A stretch of 64,000 bases of DNA from the NCBI GenBank assembly GCA_010015655.1, contig ML976761.1, forward strand, positions 176,649-240,648, read 5' to 3'. A program made the translations under genes and the position numbers. The stretch comes from Bimuria novae-zelandiae CBS 107.79. Lineage: Eukaryota; Ascomycota; Dothideomycetes; Pleosporales; Didymosphaeriaceae. Shown piece by piece: positions 22,900 through 35,133 of this stretch (within the stretch, counting starts at the first letter, position 1; each line of letters opens with the position of its first letter). The notes under the pieces are model-generated. The model saw only the letters and a program-made list of their open reading frames with translations, did not search any database and was not told where the DNA came from.

Positions 22900-24600
22900 G
22901 GTGTTAGCTAGGATGTTGTAAGGGTGTTTTAGCATAATAATAGCGGGTTATTGCTTATGCTGGCGTCTTCCCTCTCCAAGGTGGACGGGTTAGTGTGAAT
23001 AGTTAATTGTGGACGAATGCTGCCAGTAGATAGTTGTTCTACATTAAGGCTCCTCTGGCCTGTGGCGGCCCGCCTTGGTCTCTTTTCTCTGCCAGTAGTA
23101 GAGGAGGATGTATAGGAGGTAGTAGTTATAGGAGGTGTAGCCCTGCTTTCTCCTTCTTGCCTCTGGGCAGAAAGGTGGGAAGGCACTGTCTCTAATACCT
23201 CTATAGGAGGAGCCTTAGGCTGAAGTGTTGCCTGTTTAAGGGCCACTTTAACTATCCTATAGAGGTGCTACTATGCTATTTTGCCTGCGCGACGGATAGC
23301 CTTTAGCTTAGTCTTTATAGGCTTAGTAATATGTCTGTTAACCCGGCGAGGAGCTGCCGGGCAGTTAGTGTAACTAGCTAGATAAGGGCTATAACAGTTG
23401 GTATATATAGCTTTGTGGGCGTAACTATCTCCGTACTGTCCTTGGTGTCTATCTGTGCGGTCCCCGCAGTGTGCACAGCGGGCTACTCAGGTATAGCGGG
23501 TAGCGTTGTAGTAGCCCTGGCAGCCTAGGTTATGTTACTGTATGGTAGGATGCTTGTGGATTTCCTTCGAGAATTGGCTAGTGCTAAAGAGCCGGAACGA
23601 GCGGACTGGCTCCTTGTATAAAATAATCTAGGTAGTAAGGCCATACTAATTTGCCCTATGTCGTAAGGTCCTGTAACTAACTAGCTACTTACCTATTTGC
23701 GAGCAGACCTCTTCCTCTACTAGCTAAGTAGTAGTTAGTAGTTCTATGCCGTCTAGGGTCTAGAAAGAGCTGGGTACTCCTTATACTGCGTAGTTAGTCT
23801 AGCGTTTTAGGATCCTTACCGCGTCTCCGTCTAGCGCTCTTACTAGAAGTTCCTAGTTTTCTTAAGTTAGAAGTTGGCCCTAAATGTTCTTATTTGCTAG
23901 GGTAATCGCCCAGCCTATGTTAATTGGTGATGCAGTAGGTATGTCTTTAAGGGTAAGTTTTACTATACTCTTACATATTGCCTGCCTTACTATAAAGGGT
24001 AAGGGTTATTACAGTCGCATTACTAGGTTAAAGATAGCTATAAATATTTAATTATCTTCTTTTGGCTTAGCGGGCGGGTTAGGCCGGGGCCTAGTAGGGA
24101 TTAGGGGTTAACTACTACCCCTATCTAAGATCTAGGGGTTTCTAGCTACGTCTGCCTAAGAGCGGCGTCCTAACTCTTAGCTCCTAGGGTTGCTATAACT
24201 AGTGTCGCTGCTTTAGCGGGAGCTAGGGGGGGAGTTGCTTAGGGAGAGCGAGGTTAGAGCCTAGATAACTCTTTACTATAGCTCCTTAGCAATTTTAGCC
24301 TTTTAAGGGTTAGTGTAGCTTTCTGCGTGTTGGTCTACCGCTATTACGAAAGCTATAGTAATAGTGTTCTATAGCTAGGCAATCTGCTGAGTCTTGGTAA
24401 TATGGCGTTAGATAGCATTAGAGACGCAAGGTTTAGGAGCGCCCCTACTAGGGTTCTAGCTGCTTAGAAGGGGTGCACGGTAATACATGTCCTTCTAGGG
24501 CCGTCTTAGGGCGCGTGTATAAAGCTGCTAAGGGATTACAGGGTCTAGGGACCCTGTGTGCTAGGAAGAGGGAGACTCTACCATCCTAACAAGCTCCTTT
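22900..24600 (-). pseudogene. LINE ORF1 (Gag-like, zinc-knuckle) remnant
   Basis: RNA-binding ORF1 of the LINE. On the minus strand a Cys/His cluster (HNLGCQGYYNATRYT, then ARCAHCGDRTDRHQGQYGDS) lies at about 23530-23400, as expected of CCHC knuckles. The C-terminal ~105 codons (23246-22929) are fully open: a Pro/Ser/Thr-rich segment beginning ALKQATLQPKAPPIEVLETV. The N-terminal half contains many stops and its start cannot be fixed. Confidence 0.8.
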
Positions 24601-24731
24601 GCGCGTCTGCGCGGAGGGCTAGGCAAACGTTAGAGGTACTCCCAGAATTAGCGCAGTGAGCTTGTTTAGTTGCTAGGATTATTAGGGTCTTTAGAGAGGA
24701 TATCTAAAAATCGAAAAGTTGGTGTTTAGTA

Positions 24732-24745
24732 TAGGATTAGGTGGC
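24732..24745. repeat. LINE target-site duplication, right copy
   Basis: Identical 14-mer to 18683-18696, at the 5' end of the LINE. Confidence 0.9.
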
Positions 24746-26096
24746 GATATGCCTGTGGCTCTAAAAGAGCTAAGGATAGTTAATTCCTTAAAGGAGGCCT
24801 TCTACGCATTCTAGAATAGTAGGAAGAAGTCGCCTTTAGTAATAGAAGCTAAGCCCTAGCTTCTATAAAGGTAATTTAATAGCTCTACTAAGTAGGCTAT
24901 TAACAAAGGCTTAAACATCGCAACGTCAAGTGGCTAAAGCGTATAAGTTAAATAAGGAGGCAGAATAGCAAGCAGGATCTTATTCTAATTATAGTAGTTA
25001 ATAAAGTCTATAGTAATGTAGGAGCCATGGCTATCCAGGATTAAAAGTTAATATAATCGTCGAGCCTTCTCTTTTATACAGCGATTAAACACCTGCTTAA
25101 GCCAGGCAAGTCCAATATCGTTGTTTGTCTAGCCAGAGGATAATAAGGTAATAAAGACTTTATGATATCCTGCCTTGATATCCTCTACCTAGCTTGATTA
25201 GATGCCCTTGTTGGCAGCCTCATAGATAAGGCTTGGCGGCAGAGCTGATCCATTAGCGCAGATACATGCCAGGAGCGTGATCCATGCGCGATTACTATCT
25301 TAGAGTAATGCTCTAACCTCCTTCTTCTCCCACATTCGTCTGCTGAATATTCTCTTTAATCTACCAACAATACCGATTAGGACGCCTTTTTCATCCATAT
25401 TATAGATATAACGAGGATCTATGCGATATTAATCTATCTTGCTATATAGAAGGTTAAAATAGAGGCAATATTTATCTACTAAATTAGCGTTGTGGCGATT
25501 GCTATCTATCCCGACGGTCCATTGCGAGATAAGATGAATGCTGTGTTAGTTAATAAAGCGGGTAACCTAGCTCTCGCTGACTGGCTCCTTTGCTATTATT
25601 AAGGCAAAGTTCCGTATTATCTCTTTAGTAGGAGGTATATGTCTCTCTGTAAGTCTTTTAATATATCGTACAAGCTCCTCCTCTTGCTATAGGGTGAGCT
25701 TTTACTAGCTAGAGTTCTTGACTTATGTAGGGCGCGTTATTCCTCTATGCCTTTAGATTAATATAGACCGTATAACACCATATTTAGTAGCAGTTTTTGT
25801 GTACGAGAAAGTTTCGCCTAGCTTTAATAATTTAATATTATTAATCGTAGCTTAAATTAGATCTATATTGGTGGAGTTGTCGCGTGTTAAAGTTAAGGGT
25901 GTTTTGGTGTTGCCCGCGCATCACGCGCACGGACACGTTAGTTTAGATTAATTGCAAGAGTCGATATAGTGCTTTACTAGAAAATCTCATGATAATAGCT
26001 ATTGTACGTGGCTTAGTAGCCTTACTTTTAAAGTGGTGGATATGGTGTTTGGCGGGGCACGAGGTGTCTCCGGGCATGAGCTGTCCGTGCACGTTA

Positions 26097-28543
26097 TCCC
26101 GTCTATGGCTAGTCCGTAATAGGCGAGATCCGCGCGCCGTACTTCCAGTGCTAGCGCGAGCTATGTCTTATTATAGTAAAAGGTTCCGTCCTTCGCGCAG
26201 GTTAAGATTGCGACATAGTTACTACTATTATCTTCTTTTACAAGGTCCGACCGTCTACTAAGTATATCTACTATAGTATTTGCGTTTCCTAGCAGATGCG
26301 TAATGCAAAAGTCGAATTCCGCTATCTATTTAGACTATCTAGCCTATCGCTAATTAAGCTTCTTAGTCATTATAAAGCGGGTTAGATTAAGGTAATTAGA
26401 GAATACCTCTATCTAATACCTAGCTCCCTTAAGCTATGCTTCCTATTATTTAAAGTAGTTAATAATAGCAAGTAATTCCTTATTATAGATTTCGTAGTTA
26501 AGCTCTGCTCCTAAGAGCTTTCTTGCGTGATAGAAGACGGGTCTCCACTTCTAGTTATCGTATTCTTATAGTAGTACGGCCCCTAACGCATAGTCCGATG
26601 CGTTTGTGTAGATATGGTGTTGTTGCTTCGGGTTGTACATCTGTAATAGGGGTGCCGTTAGGAATAGGCGCTTTAGTTATTCAAAAGCTTCCTTTTCTAT
26701 TTCCTGCAGAGGACGCCATTTCCCTGTCTTTATAAGTTCTATTAGTAGAGTAGTGACCTTTAAGAAGTTCCTAATAAATTTGCGATAGAAGTTAGTAAAG
26801 CCTAAGAAGGATTAGATATCCTTTACTAATTCTAGTAGTAGCTATTCTTCTATTATCGCGATCTTCTTTAGGTCTATTTTAACACCTTCTCGGGATATCA
26901 CAAATCCCAAATATTCCGTCTTAGTGACATAAAACTCGTATTTCTTAGGGTATAGGAGCAATCGATGCTCTTGTAACTTTTATAGTACTTTTCGCACATG
27001 CTCCTTGTGTTCTTCTAGGGTCCCATGTAAATATATCAGGATGTCGTCGAGGTACGCCGTGTAAAATACGTCTAAGTATTTATATAGTACTTAATTTATT
27101 AACTCCTAGAAGGTTGCTGGTGCGTTAGTCAGCCCTATAGGCATAATTATGTACTCGAAAAGGCCGTATTGCGTGCGGAAAGCCGTTTTCCACTTATGCC
27201 CTTTCGCAATTTAAATTCTATAGAATCTATCCTGGATATTAAATTTTGTGAAGTATTTAGCTCCTCGGAGTCTATCTATAAGCTCTGTTATTAGTAGTAA
27301 CGGGTAGTGATTCTTAATCGTCACGGCGTTTAGCTATTTATAATCTACATAGAGTTGCAGCCTGCCGTCCTTCTTACAAATAAAGAGTATAGGGAAGGCC
27401 ACAGGGCTCTAACTAGGCCACTATTTCCTAGAGCGCAGGTTCTTTTAGATAAGCTCCTTTAACTCTTTTTCTTATTTATATGTAAGGGGCCTTAGGCGCT
27501 CTAGCCATAGCTTAGCTCCTTTTATTAATAGTATCTTATAATCCTATTCCTTATATTTAGGTAGGATAGTCTCGTTGTATTCCTTAAATAAGTCTGCGAA
27601 TTCCTTGTATTCTTCCGGCAGACTAGGGTGATCTAGGACTATTTTAGTCTCCCGGACCTATATGCAGTGCACCTGTCTTAAGTATTACTTTAAAATCCTG
27701 TCTATCTTGCATACTAATATTTCTTATATCTTAGATAGTTAGCTCTCCTTCCTCGCCTAAGGTTTTCGTAGAGTTTCCCTTCTACCAGGGCTCTCTTAAG
27801 CTATCGCTAGTAGCCTTCGGGGAAGGATTATTCGTTTAATCTAGTCTATCCGTAAATTATGTTACTCTAGCTATTTATATCCTACAATAGCTTTAATGTC
27901 TCCCATCTCTGCGATAGTGAAAACATATTAGCTCTTTAGGCCTACTATGTTAACTTATACTAGCGCCGTCTCGAGGCGTAGCTAACTATTACTGTATCCT
28001 TATAATTAGGTCCTGTCCGCGAGTCTTATTTACAGTAGTATCCTTTTATTACAATATAGCATATTGTATTTCTTAATCACTTATAGGGCGATTAGACACG
28101 CGTTTGCCCCTAGGTCGATTAGTGCTATAACATAATGTCTATATACTATAATATCTTTAATTAAGCGCTTCTTAACTCTGCGAGTGTCTACTTAATAAGC
28201 TATAATAATTATACTATTACTAGTGTGGCTCGTTACCTAGTAATAATTTAGTTTTTTAAGTCTTTAGACTTGTTTTAGACCCCCTATAAGGCCTCTGCCT
28301 TTTAGATCTAACCTTTAAGTCGTGCTAGCTTCGAGACTTTCTTAATTTAGTGCCACTTATATTGCTGTTAATATAGTGCATAGGTTTCTCTGATCCTATT
28401 AGATTCGTATACTCCCGGTATCTCATGTTACGGGCAGTTTAGAGTAAGGCACTCGTTCTGGGCTAATGCGTTGTGCCCTGGGCAGCTATCTAAAGAAGCT
28501 ACTTCTTCCTGCAGGCTCAGGTGTGCGAAGCACTATAGGTTAC
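26097..28543 (-). mobile_element. Gypsy-2: partial Ty3/gypsy element
   Basis: Minus-strand fragment of the same family as gypsy-1, without LTRs. From right to left it runs: end of gag (up to 28543, where copia A1 starts), protease (about 28200-27900), reverse transcriptase with catalytic YLDDILIYL intact near 27050, RNase H with NASDYALGAVLL near 26600, and NYEIYNKELLAIINYFK near 26450. It ends in the spacer after RNase H at the E2 boundary. Stops are frequent but fewer than in gypsy-1, and the catalytic Asp pair is kept. The integrase is missing. It does not continue on the far side of either neighbouring element. Confidence 0.88.
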
Positions 28544-28723
28544 TGTAAGTAGCCCAGAGATATGTCACATGACGACACTAGTCTCATGAGTCAGCTCTAT
28601 CTCTATATACGAGCCTCTGATCACTCCATGTACACACAACACAACACAGAACAACACACAGAGCAACTTAGACAATTACATATATAATATACTACCTTCA
28701 CACATACCACCCACCTGCTTACA
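28544..28723 (+). repeat. Copia A1 5' LTR (180 bp)
   Basis: Begins TGTAAG and ends CTTACA. It matches 37154-37333 with five differences, all C/T or G/A transitions. The adjacent five bases (GTTAC) do not match those after the 3' LTR (ATATA). Confidence 0.95.
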
Positions 28724-31700
28724 GTTATGAGCCCGGGGTAATCCGCCCTCATACACATACATTGACTCCCTACCTACCTACCTGTCGATCGAGCCTACTT
28801 GATAGAGCGATCTCGCCATGTTAAAGGCTATCTCGTCAATCATCCTTTAAGGGCCATATAACTGGGAACTGTGGATCTATACTGTCAAAAGGCTCGCAGA
28901 GGCTGGAGACGTATGGGGATATATTAATCCAGACCTGCCACATCCGACGACGCTGAGTAAGCCTCTACAACCTACACAGATCCATGCTGCCAACGACGGT
29001 GGATCACTAGTAATAGAACCTACCCCTAAAGCTCGAGCGCAGTATAATCAAGACATAAGTCTTTACTATAGAGAGCTTAAAGAATACAGGCAAACTAAAG
29101 ATAAGATTAGCTAGATTAAAGTATATATAGCTAACACGATTGCGCAGGACCTAGTATATTAAATTAAGGACTAAGAGTCCCTCTACGATCAGCTTAAGAC
29201 TCTACAGGAGCTCTACAGTCCTACAATGGCTAATCGAGAATATTAGGTCTAAAAAGCTTACAACGCCGCTAAAGTTCTGCACGCTCGTAGAGAGAATCTC
29301 GAAGAATGGTGCAGCACGTTCCTTGCTGCCTATAATAGGGCCAAACAACTCTAGCTACTAGAGACGCATGGCTACAGACCTCACAAGGATCTCATACGAG
29401 CTATTAAACAGATCGATCCTAGCTACGCTGCCACTATCGCTATCACTGTATTTAATGCAGAAACAAGCTCCCACGACAACTCTGTACAGCCAACATTGCC
29501 TAATCTACTAGCTAGTTACCTACGCTACTATCGCACAACTACAACGAAATTAACTGCACAGAGTGGAGCATTTGCAGCTATATTAAATCAAGAGGAGTCT
29601 CTATACAAACAAAACAACAGAAAGAGACCTCGACAGGATAAGCTATTAAAGCTATTAAAATCGTGTCTCTGTGGAGACCTACACTACTAGGGATAGTGCC
29701 CATACATCGACACCTCACTACGCAAAGGAGGATTCGTTAAAAACCCTAAAAAAGCTAAGAAGATAATAGAGTTTGAAGCTAAAGATAAGAATAGAATACT
29801 AAATAAGATTCGAAAGAAAAATCAGCGCTATAAAAAGCAAAGGAATTATAAGAGCTACGGGGTAGAATCTAATTTAATAAAAATTAACGCAGGCAATACA
29901 CCTGCAGGCGACCTTCTACATAAGGCCTACGCTATTTACTTATTAGTATTTAATAATTAGCTAGCGCACCAAAACTTCCCGCTCCTCTACTTATAGACAC
30001 TAGATCCTGCTATGGATATCTACATCTGCAATAATCTAACTAAGTTCTAATAGAAAGCTCCTGTATTACCTAACGATGTCGTACTTATAGGCGGCACTAA
30101 GATGACTATCCAGGCATAGGGGGAAGTTAAGATATCTCTATTAACACCTTAAGGATAAAAGAAAACAAAGCTTAAGTGTGTAGCCTTAATCACTAGCTTT
30201 TTCACAAGCCTAGTCTCTCTAGCCCGGCTATCATCGTCAAACGTCCATTTCGACTCTGGCAGAAATGCACTATATCGATTTAACTTATTAGGCTTACGAG
30301 TAGAAGATATCGCCACCCTCACTAGACTAGGTAGACACTAGCTAGTAGTCTATTAAACTAAACCTCTATCTACTTAATCCGCTCAGACTTAGGCTTTTAT
30401 AACCTATTAATATTAGCTATAATACTCTGCTCTATTGCCTAGACCAAGATCACTTAGCAAGTCTTAGCTCTATATACTAATAAGACATCTAAGTAGTAAC
30501 GCTATTAATTAACTACAGAATTACGTGATAGGTATACAGCCATTTACTAGATCTGCTCCTTAAATAATTAACTGCGAAGAATGCCTATAAAGCAAAGCAC
30601 ATTAAATCATCTCACGGCAAACTGGCCATGAGATTGGAGCCACACGAGCCTTCGAGACTATTACTATTAATCTTATTAAGCTCGATGCAAGAGCCTACAA
30701 TGGCGATCGATACGTCTTCTATGGGTTTAATCTATTCTCGAAATTCCATTTCGTCTATATAATACCTAGACGGGACAAGCTCATGCTCCTATCTATTATT
30801 AGGTAATTAAATCGAACTATTAAACGAGAATTTAACACAACTGTCACCTTTCTCATCGCTGACAACGAGCGAGGATATAGGCTAATAGACGACTCTACTA
30901 GAGACTACTATTAGAGAGAAGGCATTACGCTACAGATTAGGGCTCTACACACTAAGGAGTAAAATGGCTTAGTAGAGCGCTCTAGCAGGAGTCTTATTAA
31001 GAGAAGTCGCTTAATAAAGATTACCTAAAACCTACCTCTAGCACTTAGCTCTAAAATCTACTTTATAGTAGTATACCTACTTAATCGCACACCCACGCGA
31101 TTACTAGGTTAGAAAACACTATTTGAAATTACCTATGGTAAGAAGCCGTTAATTGCTTATTTACGTATCTATAGCTGCCGAGCATACGCACTACGCAAAT
31201 AAATACTATAAATAGATAAGCTTAGTCTTTAAGCTCTAGTAGGATATCTAGTTAGGTATAACTTATTAAATATCTACTAAATCTAGATGCCTAAGGCGAG
31301 AAGTCGAGTAAATAGAGGCAAAGTAATTCGTGTAAAAGACGTTACCTTTAGAGAAGACCTCTTCTATTAACTACATAATAAAATAGATCCTCTACTATAA
31401 GGCTCTAAGCTAGAGCAATTCGCCCACGAGTATTAACTACCTACATTACGTAGCCAAGACAGCTCTATAAAAAATATATCCAAAGACAAGCACACGACAG
31501 ATCTAGATTAGCATAGCCAGACTACTATATCTATAGAATAAAACCAACTAACGCAAAGAGAAATAATAATCCTACGTTAAACTAAAAGTTATAATCTATA
31601 GCTTCTAACACTAAGTTAAATAGAGACTACTAAGGTTTATAGCAGTTTATAGAACTTACTTTATAATAACTTACAGCGCTCGTTATTAACCACGCTAGCT

Positions 31701-31972
31701 AGCCTACCTATAATACCTACATCCTCAAGAAAGCGCAAATGTTAAACATTAGACTTAAATCAAGCACAGAATTAAGAACTAATTAATAGCAACCTTCGTT
31801 AGTCTCACATACTACCTAAAAGGTTAACAAGATCTAGAAAGCTATCTTAGAAGAGTAGTAGCTTCTTTATTAACACATACTGGTCAGCATACGTAGCAGC
31901 CTTAGCTACAGCATTAAAAACACGATTTCACTACACCGAGCTACCTCCTGAGCCGCGTCTCTACAAAGAGGT

Positions 31973-31980
31973 GATGAGGA
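31973..31980. repeat. hAT target-site duplication, left
   Basis: GATGAGGA. The right copy at 35126-35133 reads GATAAGGA, a single G-to-A difference. Confidence 0.85.
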
Positions 31981-34900
31981 TAGAGTTGCCAACAATTAAT
32001 CAATCAAAAATTCGGGCTGAGATTGATTTGATTGATCGTCGAGGACCTCGAGTTACTGATTAATTAATTAATAGTTAATTTTAAGGCTTTTTAATTAATA
32101 ATTAATTAATTAATTGATCGAAAAATCGCGCTAAGATAAAATATGTACAGCATAAGCTAGACAGGGTTATCCCACTGCGATACCTGATAGATATCGTGCA
32201 TTTCGAGCTCTGAGAGCTCTACTGGGAGCTCGCCGTCCGGGGTCTCCTGGGGTGGAGAGTATCCAGCTCTTAGCCAACTCCGTACGCACGTGATTGTGGA
32301 GAGCATTTAAGGGCTTATTTTTTAACGTTTTAGCTCTATTATATTGCTAACCTTAGAAAACATTCTCTTACAGTAACAAGAGGACGCTAGGATTAAGAGG
32401 AGATTAATAGTAAACTAAGAAAGGCAAGGATATTAATCGTGGAGAGATACCTAATACCTAATAGGATCTATATAGTATGCGTAATCCTTAGGGACGCTAA
32501 GTTCGTTATACCACTAGTAATTAAACTTGTTAGTACTATTAATAAGTAGAGTAGAAGTTTTAGCTTTTAGAGGCTTAACGTGTAACTTAGCGTAGTTATT
32601 AATATTATTAACGCGCTTTACTTGTTTGCGCGTAGAAGAGATAATACAATAAGCGTTCTTTAATTTATATATAGCCTAGAGCTCTTAGAATTGCTAATTA
32701 GCTTAATTAAGCTAAACTTTATACTCTCTAGTCCATGCGTTAACAAAGTAGTACTTATAGTAAGGGTAGAGGACTGTAGAGGCGTAATAAATAAACGTCT
32801 TTTTAAGGAGCTTATAATACTTTAAGAGCTTTAAGTAGGCTATAATTATGTTAATCTTTAAGTAGTCCTTTAGAGCGTCGGGCTTATTAAAATTAACATC
32901 TTAAAAGCTCTTAACAAGCTACTTAAAGTAGGAGAGGAGGTACTTAAAAGTAAGGTATACCTTATAGATTGTACTAAAATGGCTAGAGTTGCCATGGCCT
33001 TTAAGTCTTCCTTTAAGGGCTGGAGGACTTTAATATACTAACTAATTATAGCCTAATTAGTAGTAGTAAGGCTTTTTATAAGTACTTTATTAATAGGAGC
33101 CCTGCCGCGCGCGTAAGCTAAGGACTCATCCTATAGCGCCTTCTTTACCCTATAATTAATAAGAGTATTAATTGCGTAGTGGAGAAGGACTACTTTCTTT
33201 ATAAAGTTAAGGTAGCTATTCTAGCAAGTAATAATAGGCTTAATAAGTTTAAAAAGCTGTAGAGGCTCTCCTACCTCGCGTGTTAAATGTTAAAAGTTGT
33301 TAAAAAGGTCATGTTACTAAGGCGTTAATATTAAGTATATAACGTTTATAAGGACTCTAATAGGGCCCTTTTCTCGCCACTCGCGTAGGTATTTCTCCTT
33401 AAGTCTAAACTATAAGGTGTTATTATTAAAGGCGTCTTTATTAGTTCTAAATATTATAGTTTGCCCTACTAAGTTAAGCGAGTGAGGTGAGCAGCGGAGG
33501 CGTTAGTCCTATAGGGTAAAGCTATAATAGGCGCCTAGCGCCTTAAGGGCTGTATTATTATTTGTCGCATTATTAAGTATAAAGTACCTAACTAAGTTGC
33601 TGTTAATACTAAAGGCCTATAGTGTCTTAATAATAACTATAACGACTTTCTCGCCTGTATGCGCACTACTAAGTTAAAAAAGGGTAAAAGGTAGGTTGTA
33701 GAGCTTGCTATAACTATTAATATAGTAAGTAATAAGCCTATAAAACGCACTCTTGCTGCCTTTTATAAACTAGCTATTAAAGCTAATATGGATTTTGCTA
33801 AGGGCGCGAGCGAGCTTAGTTTGTATATAAAGCTATAAATTTACGTATAACCTTAACAGGAAGGTAGTAATAGTTATATAGCTTTAAAAAGTAGCTAGCT
33901 TAGCCTTTAGGTTAGCAGCGCGTAAGAGCTTTTAAAAGAACAGCGTCTCTACTTCGCGTAGTAGGTAATTATTCTTAGTAAGCTAGCTAACTAGAGCGAG
34001 TTAAAAACGCTATTAATTAAAGTTTCTTAGGGCGTTAGATACCTCCTGCGGCACGCTGACGCTAGCGCTTATAAGGCTAGCGAGAGTACGCTACCCTAAC
34101 TCTAATAGAGTTAACTATTTGCCCGGGCGAAAGTGCCCATAGCCTGGCCGTCTCTGCTCTACATGGTTCCATGCCGACGATGTAGAGCTTGTCGTCTCTT
34201 TAATAAATTAATTACCAGGTACTTTGTGTATATAGTAATAGTGGTAGACGAAAAATATACGCTGCATATTTGCCTAGAGAGCGACGCGATACCTGTAATT
34301 ATAGAGTAAGGACTTCTTAAACCTCTGCGTACGCAAAGGCTTTGTATACTATAGTAACCTTGCCTAGTTAATGCTATTAAAGTTATTAGTAAACTAAGCG
34401 TTAAATTCAAGCCTAGGGCTGTTAGAGCTAGGTAAGGAGGTAACTAAGGGAATAGTAGCAGCCCTACTTAACGTAGCTTAAGAGGATAGCGTTAGTGTCT
34501 CTAGTAGCCTATAAGAGGGCGTTAATATATTTAAGGGCCTTAAGAGCGTGTTAATTAAGAGTAAAGACTCTACGTTAAAAGCTATAGCATTAAGGTCCCG
34601 GAGCTTAGTCTTAATGCTCTAGCTACCCTAAGTTGCTAGCAGGTCTTATGTACTCTATAAGCTAGGCGCGACGACTAGTAACGCTACTAGCCTTTTTACT
34701 ATACTTAGAAAGCTCCTTTTGCTTTTATTTCGTAAACCTAAGGCTATTATATACGTGTAAGAGAGAGGGTGCGAGAGAGTGTAGGAGGAGGGTAGGAGAG
34801 AGTATTAATAGAGAGGGTAGACGCGCCAAAATTAGGGTGTTAAGCTAGCTAATTACTTAATTAGGAAATTACTAAAAACACTAAATAACTAACACTAACA

Positions 34901-35125
34901 ATACGTATAATTAACTATACTTGTTAATATTACTGCTTTAAAAGGCCTTCTTAGCGTTAAATACGGCGTAAAAATAGATTAAAAGAATCAATTAATCAAT
35001 CAAAAAAATAGGAAAAAACTGAACTAATTGATTATGGAGAGAGAGAGAGATTGATTTGATTGATAGGATTAATTTGAGCAAAAATACTAATTGATTAATA
35101 GATTGATTAATTGTTGGTAACTCTG
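31981..35125 (-). mobile_element. hAT DNA transposon in copia A1
   Basis: A 3145-bp element bounded by inverted repeats TAGAGTTGCCAACAATTAAT (left) and the complement of CAGAGTTACCAACAATTAAT (right), with an 8-bp target duplication, the hallmark of hAT transposons. The subterminal regions are full of short AATCAATC/GATTGATT motifs in both orientations, possible transposase-binding sites. The encoded transposase is on the minus strand and heavily degraded. Confidence 0.92.
32200..34450 (-). pseudogene. hAT transposase remnant
   Basis: Recognised mainly by the C-terminal dimerisation region on the minus strand (about 32800-32230). It contains CKRMFSKVSNI (an A-x-R-x-FS-type block) and later TITCVRSWLRAGYSPP, as in fungal hAT transposases. 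The middle and N-terminal parts (to about 34450) are too mutated to place the BED finger and catalytic residues. The 83-codon open frame at 34410-34159 is on this strand but I could not match it to the family. Confidence 0.7.
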
Positions 35126-35133
35126 GATAAGGA
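35126..35133. repeat. hAT target-site duplication, right
   Basis: GATAAGGA, paired with 31973-31980. Confidence 0.85.

Larger units (their letters stand above)
18697..24731 (-). mobile_element. Tad1-like LINE retrotransposon
   Basis: Non-LTR retrotransposon of about 6.0 kb on the minus strand, bounded by a perfect 14-bp target duplication (18683-18696 and 24732-24745). The 3' end is a short CCAA-type tail (plus strand TTGGTTGGTTGGTTAGTTGG from about 18698). The order on the minus strand is ORF1 with a CCHC-type region, endonuclease, reverse transcriptase, RNase H and 3' UTR. This domain order, with a C-terminal RNase H, matches the fungal Tad1 clade. RIP is uneven: some protein segments are fully open. 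Confidence 0.92.
17958..25866 (-). pseudogene. Fot1/pogo transposase of E3, interrupted
   Basis: The start codon is lost: the position aligned with E1's ATG reads ATA at 25866-25864, followed by DLI and the HTH (LGETFSYTKTATKYGV). The DDE landmarks are well kept: NMDEKGVLIGIVGR near 25400, LLILDSHGSYITIDF near 25050, TYTLQPLDVAMFKPL near 24900, and FRATGISPPNPIL, which is cut by the LINE. Downstream of the LINE (18682 to 17958) the frame resumes with LILNRFTQD, then a Lys/Ala/Glu-rich tail that is clean of RIP from about 18240 down, ending TRSGRDVKLLDRFK and TAG. The second catalytic Asp (LDSHGS) is retained here, unlike in E1. Confidence 0.88.
17805..25938 (-). mobile_element. Fot1/pogo DNA transposon E3, split by a LINE
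   Basis: Terminal repeats read ACGTGTCCGTGCGCGTGATG on the left (17805) and the exact complement on the right (ending 25938). TA lies at 17803-17804 and 25939-25940. The left repeat contains a 17-base tandem duplication (GATTCGCGTGATGCGCG unit) that the right one lacks. Without the LINE and one copy of its target duplication the element is 2085 bp. The gene inside reads on the minus strand, so E3 lies opposite to E2. Confidence 0.93.
15849..26094 (+). mobile_element. Fot1/pogo DNA transposon E2, split by E3
   Basis: The left terminal repeat (ACGTGCACGGACAGCTTATG..., 15849 onward) matches the complement of the right end at about 26050-26094 (...GAGCTGTCCGTGCACGT) over roughly 50 bases. TA flanks both sides (15847-15848, 26095-26096). 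Removing E3 and one TA leaves about 2.1 kb, the normal size for a Fot1 element. E3 inserted near the end of the transposase C-terminal region. The left TA is shared with E1, so E2 abuts E1 directly. Confidence 0.9.
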
